DNA of 64,000 nucleotides from Bacillota bacterium (GTDB lineage Bacteria; Bacillota; Clostridia; Peptostreptococcales; Acidaminobacteraceae). The DNA lies in the NCBI GenBank assembly GCA_024636005.1, contig JAGXHV010000032.1, positions 1 to 64,000 of the forward strand, written 5' to 3'. Shown here one piece after another: positions 44,640 through 54,700 of the stretch (the first letter of the stretch is position 1; the number at the start of each line of letters is the position of its first letter). A model generated the notes under the pieces. It saw only the letters and a program-made list of their open reading frames with translations. It had not been told where the DNA came from and made no database searches. The position numbers and the translations under genes were made by a program.

Positions 44640-45964
44640 AAATCGTACTATTGCGCCCAAAACCAGATTCAGAAACCATTGGACTCCAGCATGTCATGAT
44701 CTGTGAGCCGCTTGAACTTGAGTATGTAGGCGCAGTTCTTGAAAAAGATCACCAAGTGGTGCTCTATGATATGATTCTTGAAAAAAAGACTATTGAAGAA
44801 ATCATCGCTATTGAGATGCCCGACATGGTTTGCATGACCGGTTACATTTCTCATGTGAATATCCTGATGGATTACAGCAGTAGGATCAAACTGATCAATG
44901 ATAGGATATTGACTGTGGTCGGGGGCGTTCATGCAGAGGTCATTCCTGAGGATTTTGAAAAAGGTTCGTTTGATTACATCATTTCCGCCAATCCGCTGGA
45001 TCATATCGTATCCATTGCAAATGGCACCGTTTATCCAAGAATCATCAAAGCTGTGAAATCGAGAACATTTGAGTACTCGCATCCTGCAAGACATCTTGTA
45101 GACCGTTACAGAAAAGACTACTATTACATGTTTCACAATCCGTGCAGCCTCATCAAGACCTCTTATGGTTGTCCATACAATTGTTCGTTTTGCTTTTGCA
45201 AGGCCATCACGGACGGGAAATATTTCACAAGGCGAGTTGAAGATGTGATTGAGGAACTAAAAACGATTGATGATGAAGAAATCTATATTGTGGATGATGA
45301 CTTCCTTTATGATGAGAAGCGGTTGACAGCTTTTTGCGATGCTGTTGAGGCACATCAGATCCACAAAAAATACTTAGTATACGGTAGAGCGGATTTCATT
45401 GCGGAACATCCGGAAATGATGAAAAGACTTAAAGGTGTCGGTCTTCGTGCGGTGATTGTTGGGCTGGAATCTTATTCGAATAAAGATCTTGACAGCTATA
45501 ATAAGAACAGTCAAATAGGTGCGAGCATCGCTTGCATAGAATTGCTCAATGCAATGGATATTGAATGCTATGGGACGTTTATCATTGGACTGGACTGGAG
45601 AAAATCAGATTTTAAATCACTTAGACACTTCATTGTTCAGACAGGGATCCAGTTTGTGAATCTTCAGCCACTTACACCAATGCCGGGAACCAGTTTGTAT
45701 GAAAGTACTAAGAAAGATTGGATTGTCAAAATGGATGATTTTGCCAAATGGGATATGGCTCATCTGGTGCTTCAGCCTGAACACCTATCCATAAGGCGAT
45801 ATTATTTTGAAATCGTCAAACTCTATTATAGAGTGACTCTAAGACCTACAATGGTCATCAGAGCGCTTAAAAAATATCCATTCAAGGAAAACATCAAACT
45901 AACCATCGGCGCAAACAGAGTGATGTGGCAGTATATCAAAAGAATAATAAAGGGGCAACCATGA
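44636..45964 (+). CDS. B12-binding-domain radical SAM protein 1
   Basis: The 442-residue protein has an N-terminal cobalamin-binding-like Rossmann domain (1-~135: LRPKPDSETIGL, DMVCMTGYISHVN, TVVGGVHAEVIPEDF), a radical SAM barrel (~165-370), and a C-terminal helical part with basic/hydrophobic residues. The cluster motif is C179-x3-C183-x2-C186 in GCPYNCSFC. YIVDDDFLYDEKRL and VIVGLESYSNKDLDSYNK are the usual barrel segments. Like many B12-type radical SAM proteins, it lacks the DxHxxG loop. It probably methylates or rearranges an unactivated carbon. HpnJ-like and BchE-like proteins share this layout. Four-base overlaps on both sides. Confidence 0.87.
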   Translation: MKIVLLRPKPDSETIGLQHVMICEPLELEYVGAVLEKDHQVVLYDMILEKKTIEEIIAIEMPDMVCMTGYISHVNILMDYSSRIKLINDRILTVVGGVHAEVIPEDFEKGSFDYIISANPLDHIVSIANGTVYPRIIKAVKSRTFEYSHPARHLVDRYRKDYYYMFHNPCSLIKTSYGCPYNCSFCFCKAITDGKYFTRRVEDVIEELKTIDDEEIYIVDDDFLYDEKRLTAFCDAVEAHQIHKKYLVYGRADFIAEHPEMMKRLKGVGLRAVIVGLESYSNKDLDSYNKNSQIGASIACIELLNAMDIECYGTFIIGLDWRKSDFKSLRHFIVQTGIQFVNLQPLTPMPGTSLYESTKKDWIVKMDDFAKWDMAHLVLQPEHLSIRRYYFEIVKLYYRVTLRPTMVIRALKKYPFKENIKLTIGANRVMWQYIKRIIKGQP

Positions 45965-47280
45965 AAAAGAAAATCTTATTGATTCAACCCTCTCCTTATG
46001 CACCGGATGGCAATGTAATCAAGAAAAAAAGGCTTCATTTCGTTGGTCTATCACTTCCGCTTATCGCAGCATTGACGCCGGACAACTATGAAGTAGAGCT
46101 CATATATGAAACCATAGAAGAAATTCCATGGCACACGGAAGCTGAAATCATAGGTATATCCTCCATGGGACACGGTGTGCATAGAACCATCGACATCGCA
46201 AAAGGCTTTAAGGCTCTTGGTAAAACAGTGGTTCTAGGGGGTTATATGGTCAGTCTTTTGCCTGAAGAGGGGCTTAAATACGCAGATGCGGTGTTTGTTG
46301 GTGATGTGGAGACTTCATGGGGAATCTTCCTAAGTGATTATGAGACAGGTTTGATCAAGACAGTTTATGATATGCCGCTTACCGAGTATTCTCCACCTTT
46401 ACCGCGCTATGAACTGATTGCACATAAGAAAATTGGGAGTTTTCTACCTGTGCAAGCCGGCAGAGGTTGCGTGAACCATTGTTCTTTTTGCTCGGTGGCA
46501 TGCCTCTATCAAGGGCGCTATTTAAAAAGACCTGTTGATGAGGTCATGAGAGATATAAAAGAAGTCAGGAGACTGGGGTACAAACAGTTTTTACTGCTCG
46601 ATGACAATATTTTTTCAGACCGAGTTTATACGAAGGCACTGTGCGAGGCGATTAAACCTTTGAAGATGAAGTGGATGACGCAATGCACTGTGACCATAGG
46701 AGACGATGTGGAGCTGCTCAGGCTCATAAAGGACAGCGGGTGTATCGCACTCTCTTTTGGTCTCGAGAGCATTACACAGAGCAGCCTGGACGGCATGGAT
46801 AAGCCTTGGGCCAAAGTCAGTGAATATGAGAGGTTGATCAAGGCAGTCAGAGATGAGGGGATTCAGGTTTCGACAGAGATGGTGGTCGGGGCAGATGGTG
46901 ACACACTCGAATCCATTAAAAACACAGCCAAATTCATCAATGACCTTAAGATTGCAGTGCCTCGTTTTTATATTTTGACACCGATCCCTGGAACACTTTT
47001 TTTTCATCAGATGAGCGATGAAAATCGAATTTACAATAAGGACATCTATTCATATAATGGGGCTGAGGCTGTTCATATCCCCAAAAACATGTCTCCTGAG
47101 GAACTTACAGATGCATACTGGGCGCTTTATAAGGAGGTTTTCAGTTATAAGAACATCATAAAGCGGACGGTTTTTCAAAAAGGATTTTTCGTGAATCCAC
47201 TTTTGTCAGTTTTTTATCTGTACATCAATCTTTATTATAGGCATCAGATCTTTAGGGGAATCACCCCGAATATAATTTAA
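45961..47280 (+). CDS. B12-binding-domain radical SAM protein 2
   Basis: The protein has 439 residues from ATG 45961 (after AAGGGG), overlapping the previous gene by four bases. The N-terminal domain (1-~135) has LIQPSPYAPDGN, GLSLPLIAALTP and IGISSMGHGVHRTIDIAKGFKALGK. The radical SAM motif is C170-x3-C174-x2-C177 in GCVNHCSFC. LLLDDNIFSD, LSFGLESITQSSLDGMDK and FYILTPIPGTLFF follow. The long C-terminal tail carries two aromatic, hydrophobic segments that may attach to the membrane. It differs clearly from the other three in its N-terminus and is more like the HpnJ/HpnR branch. Confidence 0.87.
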   Translation: MKKKILLIQPSPYAPDGNVIKKKRLHFVGLSLPLIAALTPDNYEVELIYETIEEIPWHTEAEIIGISSMGHGVHRTIDIAKGFKALGKTVVLGGYMVSLLPEEGLKYADAVFVGDVETSWGIFLSDYETGLIKTVYDMPLTEYSPPLPRYELIAHKKIGSFLPVQAGRGCVNHCSFCSVACLYQGRYLKRPVDEVMRDIKEVRRLGYKQFLLLDDNIFSDRVYTKALCEAIKPLKMKWMTQCTVTIGDDVELLRLIKDSGCIALSFGLESITQSSLDGMDKPWAKVSEYERLIKAVRDEGIQVSTEMVVGADGDTLESIKNTAKFINDLKIAVPRFYILTPIPGTLFFHQMSDENRIYNKDIYSYNGAEAVHIPKNMSPEELTDAYWALYKEVFSYKNIIKRTVFQKGFFVNPLLSVFYLYINLYYRHQIFRGITPNII

Positions 47281-47292
47281 TGAGGAGCGGAC

Positions 47293-48666
47293 ATGAAAAT
47301 TCTTTTGGTCAGACCTTGGGTGAATAAGAACATCACAACAGTAAAGAATTACTTGTTTGGAGAACCTATGGGTCTCGAATGCTTTTCTACGCTTTTAAAA
47401 GAGAATGGTGTGGAGGTGCTACTTGTGGATTTCATGGTGGAGACAAAAGCCGCCGTTGAAACCTATCTGAAAAGTTTCAGACCGGATGCGGTGGGCATCA
47501 CTTCACAATGCACTGATGTCGAGAACGTCAAAGAGATTGCAAAAGCAGTGAAACTTTACTGTAAAACGACTCCGGTCCTGGTCGGTGGGGTTCAAGCATC
47601 CTGTTTCCCGAATGCCTTTTTTGTACCCGAAGTGGATTATGTATTCAAGTCAACCACGCGTAAAAATGTAAAAGAGGTTTTAGAGGAACTTATAGGCGGT
47701 TCAAATCTCGAGCAAATCGAGGGCATCTATAAAAAATCACACGATTATATCAATGAAGGTGAATTTTGCTACAACGAATATGTCGTTCCTGATCGCAGCT
47801 GCACTGAAAAATACCGAAAATCCTATAAATATGTAGGGTATCAACCATGTGCCATCGTTCAAACCGCCTATGGTTGCAGAAACAGATGCACGTTTTGCAT
47901 ACGCTGGAAAATTGAAGGCGGTGAGCTGAGGGAAGTGCCTATTGCTGAAATTGTCGATCAGATTGCCGCTCTAAGTGAGCCTTATGTGATGATCTGTGAC
48001 AATGATTTTCTGATCAACGCATCGAGACTTCTATCATTTTGTGATCTACTCGAAGCCAGGGGCGTTAGAAAAGAATTCATTTGTTATGGCAGTGTGAATA
48101 GCATTCTTGAAAAACCTGAGCTGATGTCCAGACTTAGAAGAAGCGGATTGGTGGCAGTGATTGTGGGCTATGAAGCTTTTGAAAACAAGCAATTGTCGAT
48201 TTACAACAAAGCGTCGACCATAGATGACAACGAGAAGGCGACATCAATACTTAAAGCAAACGGCATCGCATGTTGGGGGTCGTTCATCTTACATCCGGAC
48301 TGGACAAAAAAGGATTTCAAAAAACTGCTGGATTACCTTGATTATCTGAAACCTGAACTCGCCACTTTTTCACCTCTGGTTCCACATCCCATGACGCCAC
48401 TGTATGAAACCTATAAGGATCGTCTGCTTTATGATGCTGATGATTACGACAAATGGAATTTTGGAGATGTGCTCATCCGTCCATCCAAGATGAGTCTCAA
48501 GGCTTACTACTGGGAAGTGCTTAAGCTCAGTCTCAAAATCAACGGGAATTTTTACAGCGTCAGGTATACTCTGAAGGCATTTCCTATAACAAACACCTTG
48601 AAAATGATCACAGGATTCAATACTCTTTTTGCCATTTACATTAAAAATATGCTGACGAGGAGATAA
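47293..48666 (+). CDS. B12-binding-domain radical SAM protein 3
   Basis: The 457-residue protein has LVRPWVNKNIT and FGEPMGLECFSTLLKENG, a B12-type domain with GITSQCTDVENVKEIA and VGGVQASCFPNAF, and the radical SAM motif C195-x3-C199-x2-C202 in GCRNRCTFC. ICDNDFLINASRL, VIVGYEAFENKQLSIYNK and LVPHPMTPLYETY mark the barrel. It is nearest in appearance to protein 1 and protein 4 (same LRP/VRP opening and E-P-L/M-E/G-L segment). It is 12 bases behind protein 2 with GAGGAG before the ATG, and two bases ahead of protein 4. Confidence 0.87.
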   Translation: MKILLVRPWVNKNITTVKNYLFGEPMGLECFSTLLKENGVEVLLVDFMVETKAAVETYLKSFRPDAVGITSQCTDVENVKEIAKAVKLYCKTTPVLVGGVQASCFPNAFFVPEVDYVFKSTTRKNVKEVLEELIGGSNLEQIEGIYKKSHDYINEGEFCYNEYVVPDRSCTEKYRKSYKYVGYQPCAIVQTAYGCRNRCTFCIRWKIEGGELREVPIAEIVDQIAALSEPYVMICDNDFLINASRLLSFCDLLEARGVRKEFICYGSVNSILEKPELMSRLRRSGLVAVIVGYEAFENKQLSIYNKASTIDDNEKATSILKANGIACWGSFILHPDWTKKDFKKLLDYLDYLKPELATFSPLVPHPMTPLYETYKDRLLYDADDYDKWNFGDVLIRPSKMSLKAYYWEVLKLSLKINGNFYSVRYTLKAFPITNTLKMITGFNTLFAIYIKNMLTRR

Positions 48667-48667
48667 A

Positions 48668-49972
48668 ATGAAAGTATTGCTCGTGAGACCAGAAGTGCCC
48701 AATCTATTCAAATATGCGAATTTGATCACATGCGAACCCCTTGAGCTGGAGTACCTTTATACTGAAATCACAGCCCTTGGACATAGTGCACTTATTTTTG
48801 ATGGCGTATTGGATAAGAAAGAATATGTAAAAATTCTTGAAGAATTTGGTCCTGATTTAGTTGCCATCACGGGGTACATCACTCAAGAGAATTTGATGAA
48901 AGCATATGCGCTCGAGGCCAAAAGACACAATCCACACGTTCTGACTGTGGTGGGAGGTGTCCACGTACAGCTCAATCCAGAGCGGTTCAAAGTGAGAGGT
49001 ATCGATTATATCTTTCGGAGTGAATCCATGAAAGCTTTTGGAGCATTATTGGATGCACTTGCAAGTGGGAATAGTGTTTTAGAGCCAATTAATGGGTTGA
49101 TGTATAGAGACATGGACGACTGGATAGAAAATGCACTCAATCCAGCGGATATTGACGAACTTTCTATTCCAGACCGATCCTATTTTTATACCCATATGGA
49201 AAGATACAATTATTTGGACCTGAACGCCGTGGCAACCATCAAAACTTCATTTTCATGTCCTCACAACTGTAACTTTTGTTACTGTACAAAACTTGGAGGT
49301 GGGGTTTATAACGCAAGGAACCTCGATTTGGTCATAGAAGAACTGGTTGGAATCGGTTCTGAAAACATCTTGATTGTAGACGATGATTTTCTCGCGGATA
49401 TAAGTCGAACTGAGCAGTTTGTGAAGCGGGTCGAAGAAGCAGGACTGAAAAAAAACTATATCTGCTATGCGAGAGCGGATGCTGTAGCTGAAAGTCCACA
49501 GCTGATCAAAGATATGGCTGAGATAGGCTTCAAATATTTCATTGTGGGACTTGAAGCCATCACAGATATGGATTTGAAGAGTTATGACAAAATGACGACT
49601 GAAGACATCAACCGTAGATGTATTGAGAATATACATGCTACAAGTGCAGAGGTTATAGCACTCATGATGATTTCACATAAAGCAACCAAAGATGACTTTA
49701 AGGATCTGTACAGATGGGCAAAAGAAAATAAACTCAATTATACTACCGTATCTATTTTTACACCAATACCAGGAACTCCATTATATGAAATTCATAAAGA
49801 TGAGATCACAAGTAAGAAGATTGAGCATTGGGATTTTCTGCATTTGGTACTGAAGCCGGAAAATATGAACAAGTTCCAGTTCTATTTTCATTTTATAATG
49901 CTTTCTTATAAACTCTACAGATATGGGAAAAAAACTGGTGGATTCGATTTCAGAAAGAAAAGCCAAGAGTGA
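48668..49972 (+). CDS. B12-binding-domain radical SAM protein 4
   Basis: The 434-residue protein has LVRPEVPNLFKYAN and CEPLELEYLYTEITALGH, near-identical in pattern to protein 1, then AITGYITQENLM and VVGGVHVQLNPERF. The radical SAM motif is C197-x3-C201-x2-C204 in SCPHNCNFC. IVDDDFLADISRT and FIVGLEAITDMDLKSYDK follow; IPGTPLYE marks the end of the barrel. Its last codons (KKSQE) are encoded by AAAGCCAAGAGTGA, which repeats the arm of the terminator 65 bases downstream. It is the last gene of the operon. Confidence 0.87.
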   Translation: MKVLLVRPEVPNLFKYANLITCEPLELEYLYTEITALGHSALIFDGVLDKKEYVKILEEFGPDLVAITGYITQENLMKAYALEAKRHNPHVLTVVGGVHVQLNPERFKVRGIDYIFRSESMKAFGALLDALASGNSVLEPINGLMYRDMDDWIENALNPADIDELSIPDRSYFYTHMERYNYLDLNAVATIKTSFSCPHNCNFCYCTKLGGGVYNARNLDLVIEELVGIGSENILIVDDDFLADISRTEQFVKRVEEAGLKKNYICYARADAVAESPQLIKDMAEIGFKYFIVGLEAITDMDLKSYDKMTTEDINRRCIENIHATSAEVIALMMISHKATKDDFKDLYRWAKENKLNYTTVSIFTPIPGTPLYEIHKDEITSKKIEHWDFLHLVLKPENMNKFQFYFHFIMLSYKLYRYGKKTGGFDFRKKSQE

Positions 49973-50036
49973 GCACTTGAGGGTTCGGAATTGAACTGAG
50001 ACGCTAATAAGTTTCCTTCGGAAACTTAACTACGCG

Positions 50037-50073
50037 AAAGCCAAGAGTGCGAGCACTCTTGGCTTTATTTTAT
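50037..50073. terminator. strong terminator at the end of the radical SAM operon
   Basis: AAAGCCAAGAGTGC and GCACTCTTGGCTTT form a perfect 14-bp stem with a two-base centre, followed by ATTTTAT. A second, smaller perfect hairpin (AAGTTTCC-TTC-GGAAACTT) lies at 50009-50027. The A-rich left side makes it usable from the opposite strand too, where the GNAT-nitrilase gene ends. Confidence 0.85.
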
Positions 50074-50075
50074 AG

Positions 50076-51623
50076 CTATTTTAAATCATTCAACCGCTCT
50101 TTGAGTTCATAGAGATCGATTCTTCTATTTTTTAGAAGTGTGACTGTTCCAGAATGTCTTGAACGTTTGAGCAGTTCGAGATCGACATCTCCAACGATTA
50201 CAGTTTCAATGTTCGGTGTACATTCTGCCATAATGCCATCTCTAGGGAAAGAAAAATCAGAAGGCGTGAAAATAGCGGACTGCGCATATTGGATATCCAT
50301 GTTCTCAACATGGGTCAGGTTGCCGACAGTTCCCGCAATAACAGTATAAACCTGATTCTCAACAGCTCTAGCTTGAGCGCAGTATCTAACGCGCATATAC
50401 CCTTGACGTTCATCCGTACAAAATGGAGTGAATATGATATTGGCGCCTTTTTCAGTAACGATTCTGGCGAGTTCAGGAAATTCGATGTCATAACAAATCA
50501 AAATTGAAATTTTACCGCAATCCGTATCAAAGACTTTAATGGAATCACCCGTGGTGATGCCCCACCATTGTTGTTCGTTTGGTGTGATGTGAAGCTTGTA
50601 TTGCTTGTCTATTGTCCCATCTCTTCTGAAAAGATAAGCGATGTTATAGATTTGTCCGCCTTCCTCAACAAAATGAGAACCTCCGATGATATTGACATTA
50701 TATTTGACTGCGAAATCCGTAAAGATCTGAATGTATTGTTCCGTGAATGTAGTTAACATTTTTATGGACTTAGATGGTGTGTCCTGATCCATGAACGAAA
50801 GCAACTGTGTCGTAAAGATTTCTGGAAATACGACAAAGTCAGATTTGTAGTTGGATGCGACATCCACGTAATACTCGCATTGATGTGAAAATTCCTCAAA
50901 CGAACGAATTTTTTTCATCATATATTGTATGACACAGATTCTTACGGGCATTGCAGTTTTAAAATGTTGCTTACCTTTGGACTGATATTCTATGTTGTTC
51001 CATTCCATCAATGTCGCATACTGAAGTGATGCTTTGTCATCAGGCATGTATTTTTTTATGACTCGTTTCAAAACGAATTCACTCTTAAGCTGGAAAGAAA
51101 GAATTGGGTCATAAATATTGAGTACGGTGACTTCCCTCACATATTCTTTGGGACTCATTTTGTTTGCATAGTCCTTGTACCCTGGAATCCTACCGCCGAT
51201 TACTATACTTTTCAGGTTCAATTGCTGAACCAATTCCTTGCGTGCCTCATAAAGTCGTTTACCGATTTTCATATTTCTATAATCGGGATGGACCATGATT
51301 TCAATGCCATAAAGGTTGTAACCATCAGGATTGTGGTTCGTGATATAGCCATTGTCAGTAATCTCATCCCAGGAGTGTTGATCGTTATACTCATCAAAAT
51401 TGATGATCAGGCTGGAACTGGAACCAATAATTTCACCATCGTATTCCACACAAATCTGACCTTCAGGAAATATCGCATGATGACTTTCAAGCTGAGAGAG
51501 TTTCCATAGCTCCATATTTTTAAAACATTTTTTTTGCAGTTCTATTATGGAATGAAAATCCTCTCTTCTTATCTGACGTATGATAATTTTTTTTTCAAAT
51601 TTTGATAAATCAATGTTTCCCAT
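50076..51623 (-). CDS. bifunctional GNAT acetyltransferase / carbon-nitrogen hydrolase (nitrilase-like amidase)
   Basis: The 515-residue protein is in two parts. Residues ~10-190 are a GNAT domain: IRQIRREDFHSIIELQKKCF, GIEIMVHPDYRNMKIGKRLYEARKEL (acetyl-CoA loop) and GGRIPGY. Residues ~225-510 are a nitrilase-fold CN hydrolase with Glu in VVFPEIF, Lys in YKLHITPNE and Cys in ILICYDIEFPELARI, so the Glu-Lys-Cys triad is complete. The fusion is known across bacteria but its substrate is not established. It hydrolyses an amide or nitrile in the cytoplasm and may acylate another. It is divergent from the 1156-residue gene and monocistronic. Confidence 0.9.
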   Translation of the reverse strand: MGNIDLSKFEKKIIIRQIRREDFHSIIELQKKCFKNMELWKLSQLESHHAIFPEGQICVEYDGEIIGSSSSLIINFDEYNDQHSWDEITDNGYITNHNPDGYNLYGIEIMVHPDYRNMKIGKRLYEARKELVQQLNLKSIVIGGRIPGYKDYANKMSPKEYVREVTVLNIYDPILSFQLKSEFVLKRVIKKYMPDDKASLQYATLMEWNNIEYQSKGKQHFKTAMPVRICVIQYMMKKIRSFEEFSHQCEYYVDVASNYKSDFVVFPEIFTTQLLSFMDQDTPSKSIKMLTTFTEQYIQIFTDFAVKYNVNIIGGSHFVEEGGQIYNIAYLFRRDGTIDKQYKLHITPNEQQWWGITTGDSIKVFDTDCGKISILICYDIEFPELARIVTEKGANIIFTPFCTDERQGYMRVRYCAQARAVENQVYTVIAGTVGNLTHVENMDIQYAQSAIFTPSDFSFPRDGIMAECTPNIETVIVGDVDLELLKRSRHSGTVTLLKNRRIDLYELKERLNDLK

Positions 51624-51686
51624 GTATTAACCCCTTTCAAATATTCATATGAGTATGTTTACCCAATTTCATGAAAGAATACCCAC

Positions 51687-51715
51687 TTGATTAAAGAGAG
51701 AACAAGAAGTATAAT
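51687..51715 (+). promoter_or_regulatory. sigma-A promoter of the large PEPCK-like gene
   Basis: TTGATT (51687-51692) and TATAAT (51710-51715) with a 17-base spacer, 38 bases before the start. AGGAGG follows as ribosome binding site. Confidence 0.6.
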
Positions 51716-51753
51716 TGTTAAAATAAATTAATAAATCTAAAATAGGAGGCGTT

Positions 51754-54700
51754 ATGAGCATAAGAAAACGATTGGGAATAGAGTTCGGAAATATCGATCC
51801 GATTACAACAAGTGAAGATAGGATCAAATATATAAATTTAAAATTGGCATCTCTTGGCCTGCCAATTTATAAATCAAAAGATGATGATAATGCGTCCGGG
51901 TCTTATTTCATTGATCTCTTTGATGACATCATACAGGATTACAAAGAAAAAACTAGAATGGTGGATATTCATGAAATCGGGATTCACAAAAGGATCAATC
52001 AATTTTTCAAGGGCTATTTCGATGAATTTGGTGAAGAGCCAAAAGTGGTTGAAGATTATTTCACCTTGGATCATTATGGACTCGCTAGAGAAATGTCACT
52101 ACCACCTGAAGGCAGTACTTTCTTCAATGAATACATCAGCAGTTATAGGATCAAACAAGGGGTGCTTAACAATCCTAGAAATGACAGACGAACAACTAAG
52201 GGATCTTTCCATATTGCTGAGGGCGGTTTGCCAATCCCATATGACAAAAAAGCCGTCCCCAAAGAAGTTTTTCTCAAATTGTACAATGAAGCTATCAACC
52301 CACCCGAATCACTCAAGATTTTACCATTTACATCAGAGCAGAGTGAACCCGCGAAAACTTTCGTTTCATTGATGCTTAAACCTATAGTTTCTCCAAAAGT
52401 GCCTGGAGTATTGGATGAAAAGACTATGGAAGTCCTTTTTATAGCACCCGGAAGTCTCGTCTCCAACTTGGATTTTGTCGAGTCAGTATTTGGAAATGCT
52501 GGTGATCCGAGTTATCACAGCAATGATGCCGGACTTGATTTAAATGGATGGTCTGGCCATACTGGATTCATTTTACTCGCTCCTCATTTGAGCAAAATGA
52601 GAAAAATAGATCTTGGACTTCCTCATTATGATATGGCAACGGAAAGACAGCGACGAGATGGTATGTGTTATAAAGATGAAAATGAACTTTATAATGAGGG
52701 TCAGGCGTTTAAATTGACTTGCCGTGACAAGAGCGGAGTGGCTGTGACTTTGATCGCAGACAATTACTTCGGGTATTCCAAAAAAGAGATCAAGACCCAA
52801 ATCAGTTTTGCCGCTAACCTTCTCGGAAATGTCGAAGAGGAACACGCCGGAGGAACAATAGCATATCCTCAAAAGAATCTTGGTGAGAATTATACCGCCA
52901 AAGAGGACAAAAGTGTCTCCGGGTACAATTTTGAAGAAGTCATTAAGGAATTTGGAGATATGATGGAGCTTCATGACGATTATTATGGAGTGGACAAAAA
53001 CAACAAGCAAATCATATATCTTCCTGAGAATGTGGAGATCGATCTCCATAAGACTGAAATCAAATGGTATTATCAAAGCCGTGAAATAACTCTGAAATTA
53101 TCACCTGCAAATATATATATCCTTCCAAACGGTGAAAAGATCCATATGGAAAAACACCCTGCCGCACCTGCTTGGAAAATGGTGGGAACGGCTGCTGAAG
53201 GCACGTTTTGTCATAAACCATGCACAGTGTCGGGTGGAGGAAAATCCGAGATCTCAAAATCCATCAGCAATTCCATAATTTATGGTACTTATTATGTCCA
53301 CGACCTTGCAAAAGACCTTGATAACGTAGAGCGGATTTTCAATTATGATTACAGGAAGCGTTGGAGAGACTTTCCAGACCGCGAAAGAGCGTCAAGAACG
53401 ATCCTATCAATCGATAGGACACTTGGATCAGTAATCAAACTGTTGTCACCATCACCAGCTTATACAGATGAATTCAATGCTTATCTGGAGGCTATTCCAA
53501 ACCACGTCAAAGCACTTGTGTTCATGATCAAAAGGTTTTATCGTCAGTCATGGGAAAATGACTGGAGGAAGCACTTTACTGTGGATCATATCAATGGGAA
53601 GCCTGGAAATGAAATCAATTTCAACAACAGGAGAATCAGACCGAGTTATTTAAGAGTCGGTTTTGAAAACGATGACGCGTGGCGAATTTTCAAACTGAGA
53701 ATAGACTTCATGCCAAGCGAAAAAATCCAAATGGAAGATGACGTCACAGCCTCAGTCCTTATTCCAGCGAGACAATTATCACATCTCAATCCACAATATA
53801 CAAACGGTAGTTACAAGTTTTCCACCAATTGCGAGTATAGATTTTTCCAAAGACCGGACGAGGCCATCAACAAAGGTTATGACAAACAAGCGGAGAGGGA
53901 TCTATCCAGTAGGAACCTATTCGCCACAAATTATCAACCTTTGACAAAGAAAGACGTCAAAGCCATACAAGATGATGTCATGGGATACATTGATTATACC
54001 CAGCCTGTAAGAACTCATATAGAAGAGTTTCTTGCAGGGGAAGATGAGTATTGTGTGGTTTCCTCAGAACCTAGAATTGTCGATGGAAAACCAAGCAAGA
54101 ATCCCCGCTATCTCGAACATCGATCAGACTTTATTGATCCTCTTAAAACCTATGTTTCTCATATTGGAGCGAGACTTGCAAGGAAAATACCGCTCGATAA
54201 GCCTGTGTTGATGCCAGTGAACGCAATTCTTGCCGGGAGAAGAAATAATCCGCCTGGTATGGAAGGTGACAAAAAAATATTGCCATTAAGTGTTTATAAT
54301 CCAATTCATTATCAGGAATTACCAGAGCTTTTCATGGACTTCATCAGCAGCTTGACCGGAAAATCGCCTTCGACAACCGGTGCAGGATCTGAAGGAGCGC
54401 TCACTAAGGCACCATTCAACATGTTGCTGCCAATTCATGATGTCAACAATGCATTGTTATCGTACATTCTAGGGGATTACGCTGTATTCACAACGCCCGC
54501 AGGATATATTGGCGCAAATGTGAAAGTTGATCATGACATCTCTATTTTAATACCTGAAATTTGGTCGAGGTTGTCAGAAGAGGAATGTAGACCGGAACAC
54601 TTGATTGGTGAAGGTTCATTCGAAAAAATTGAGGACTTCACGTACAATGGGATTCATGTCCCTGCCAGCAGATTGGGTTATAGGATGACAGAAGTGTTTT

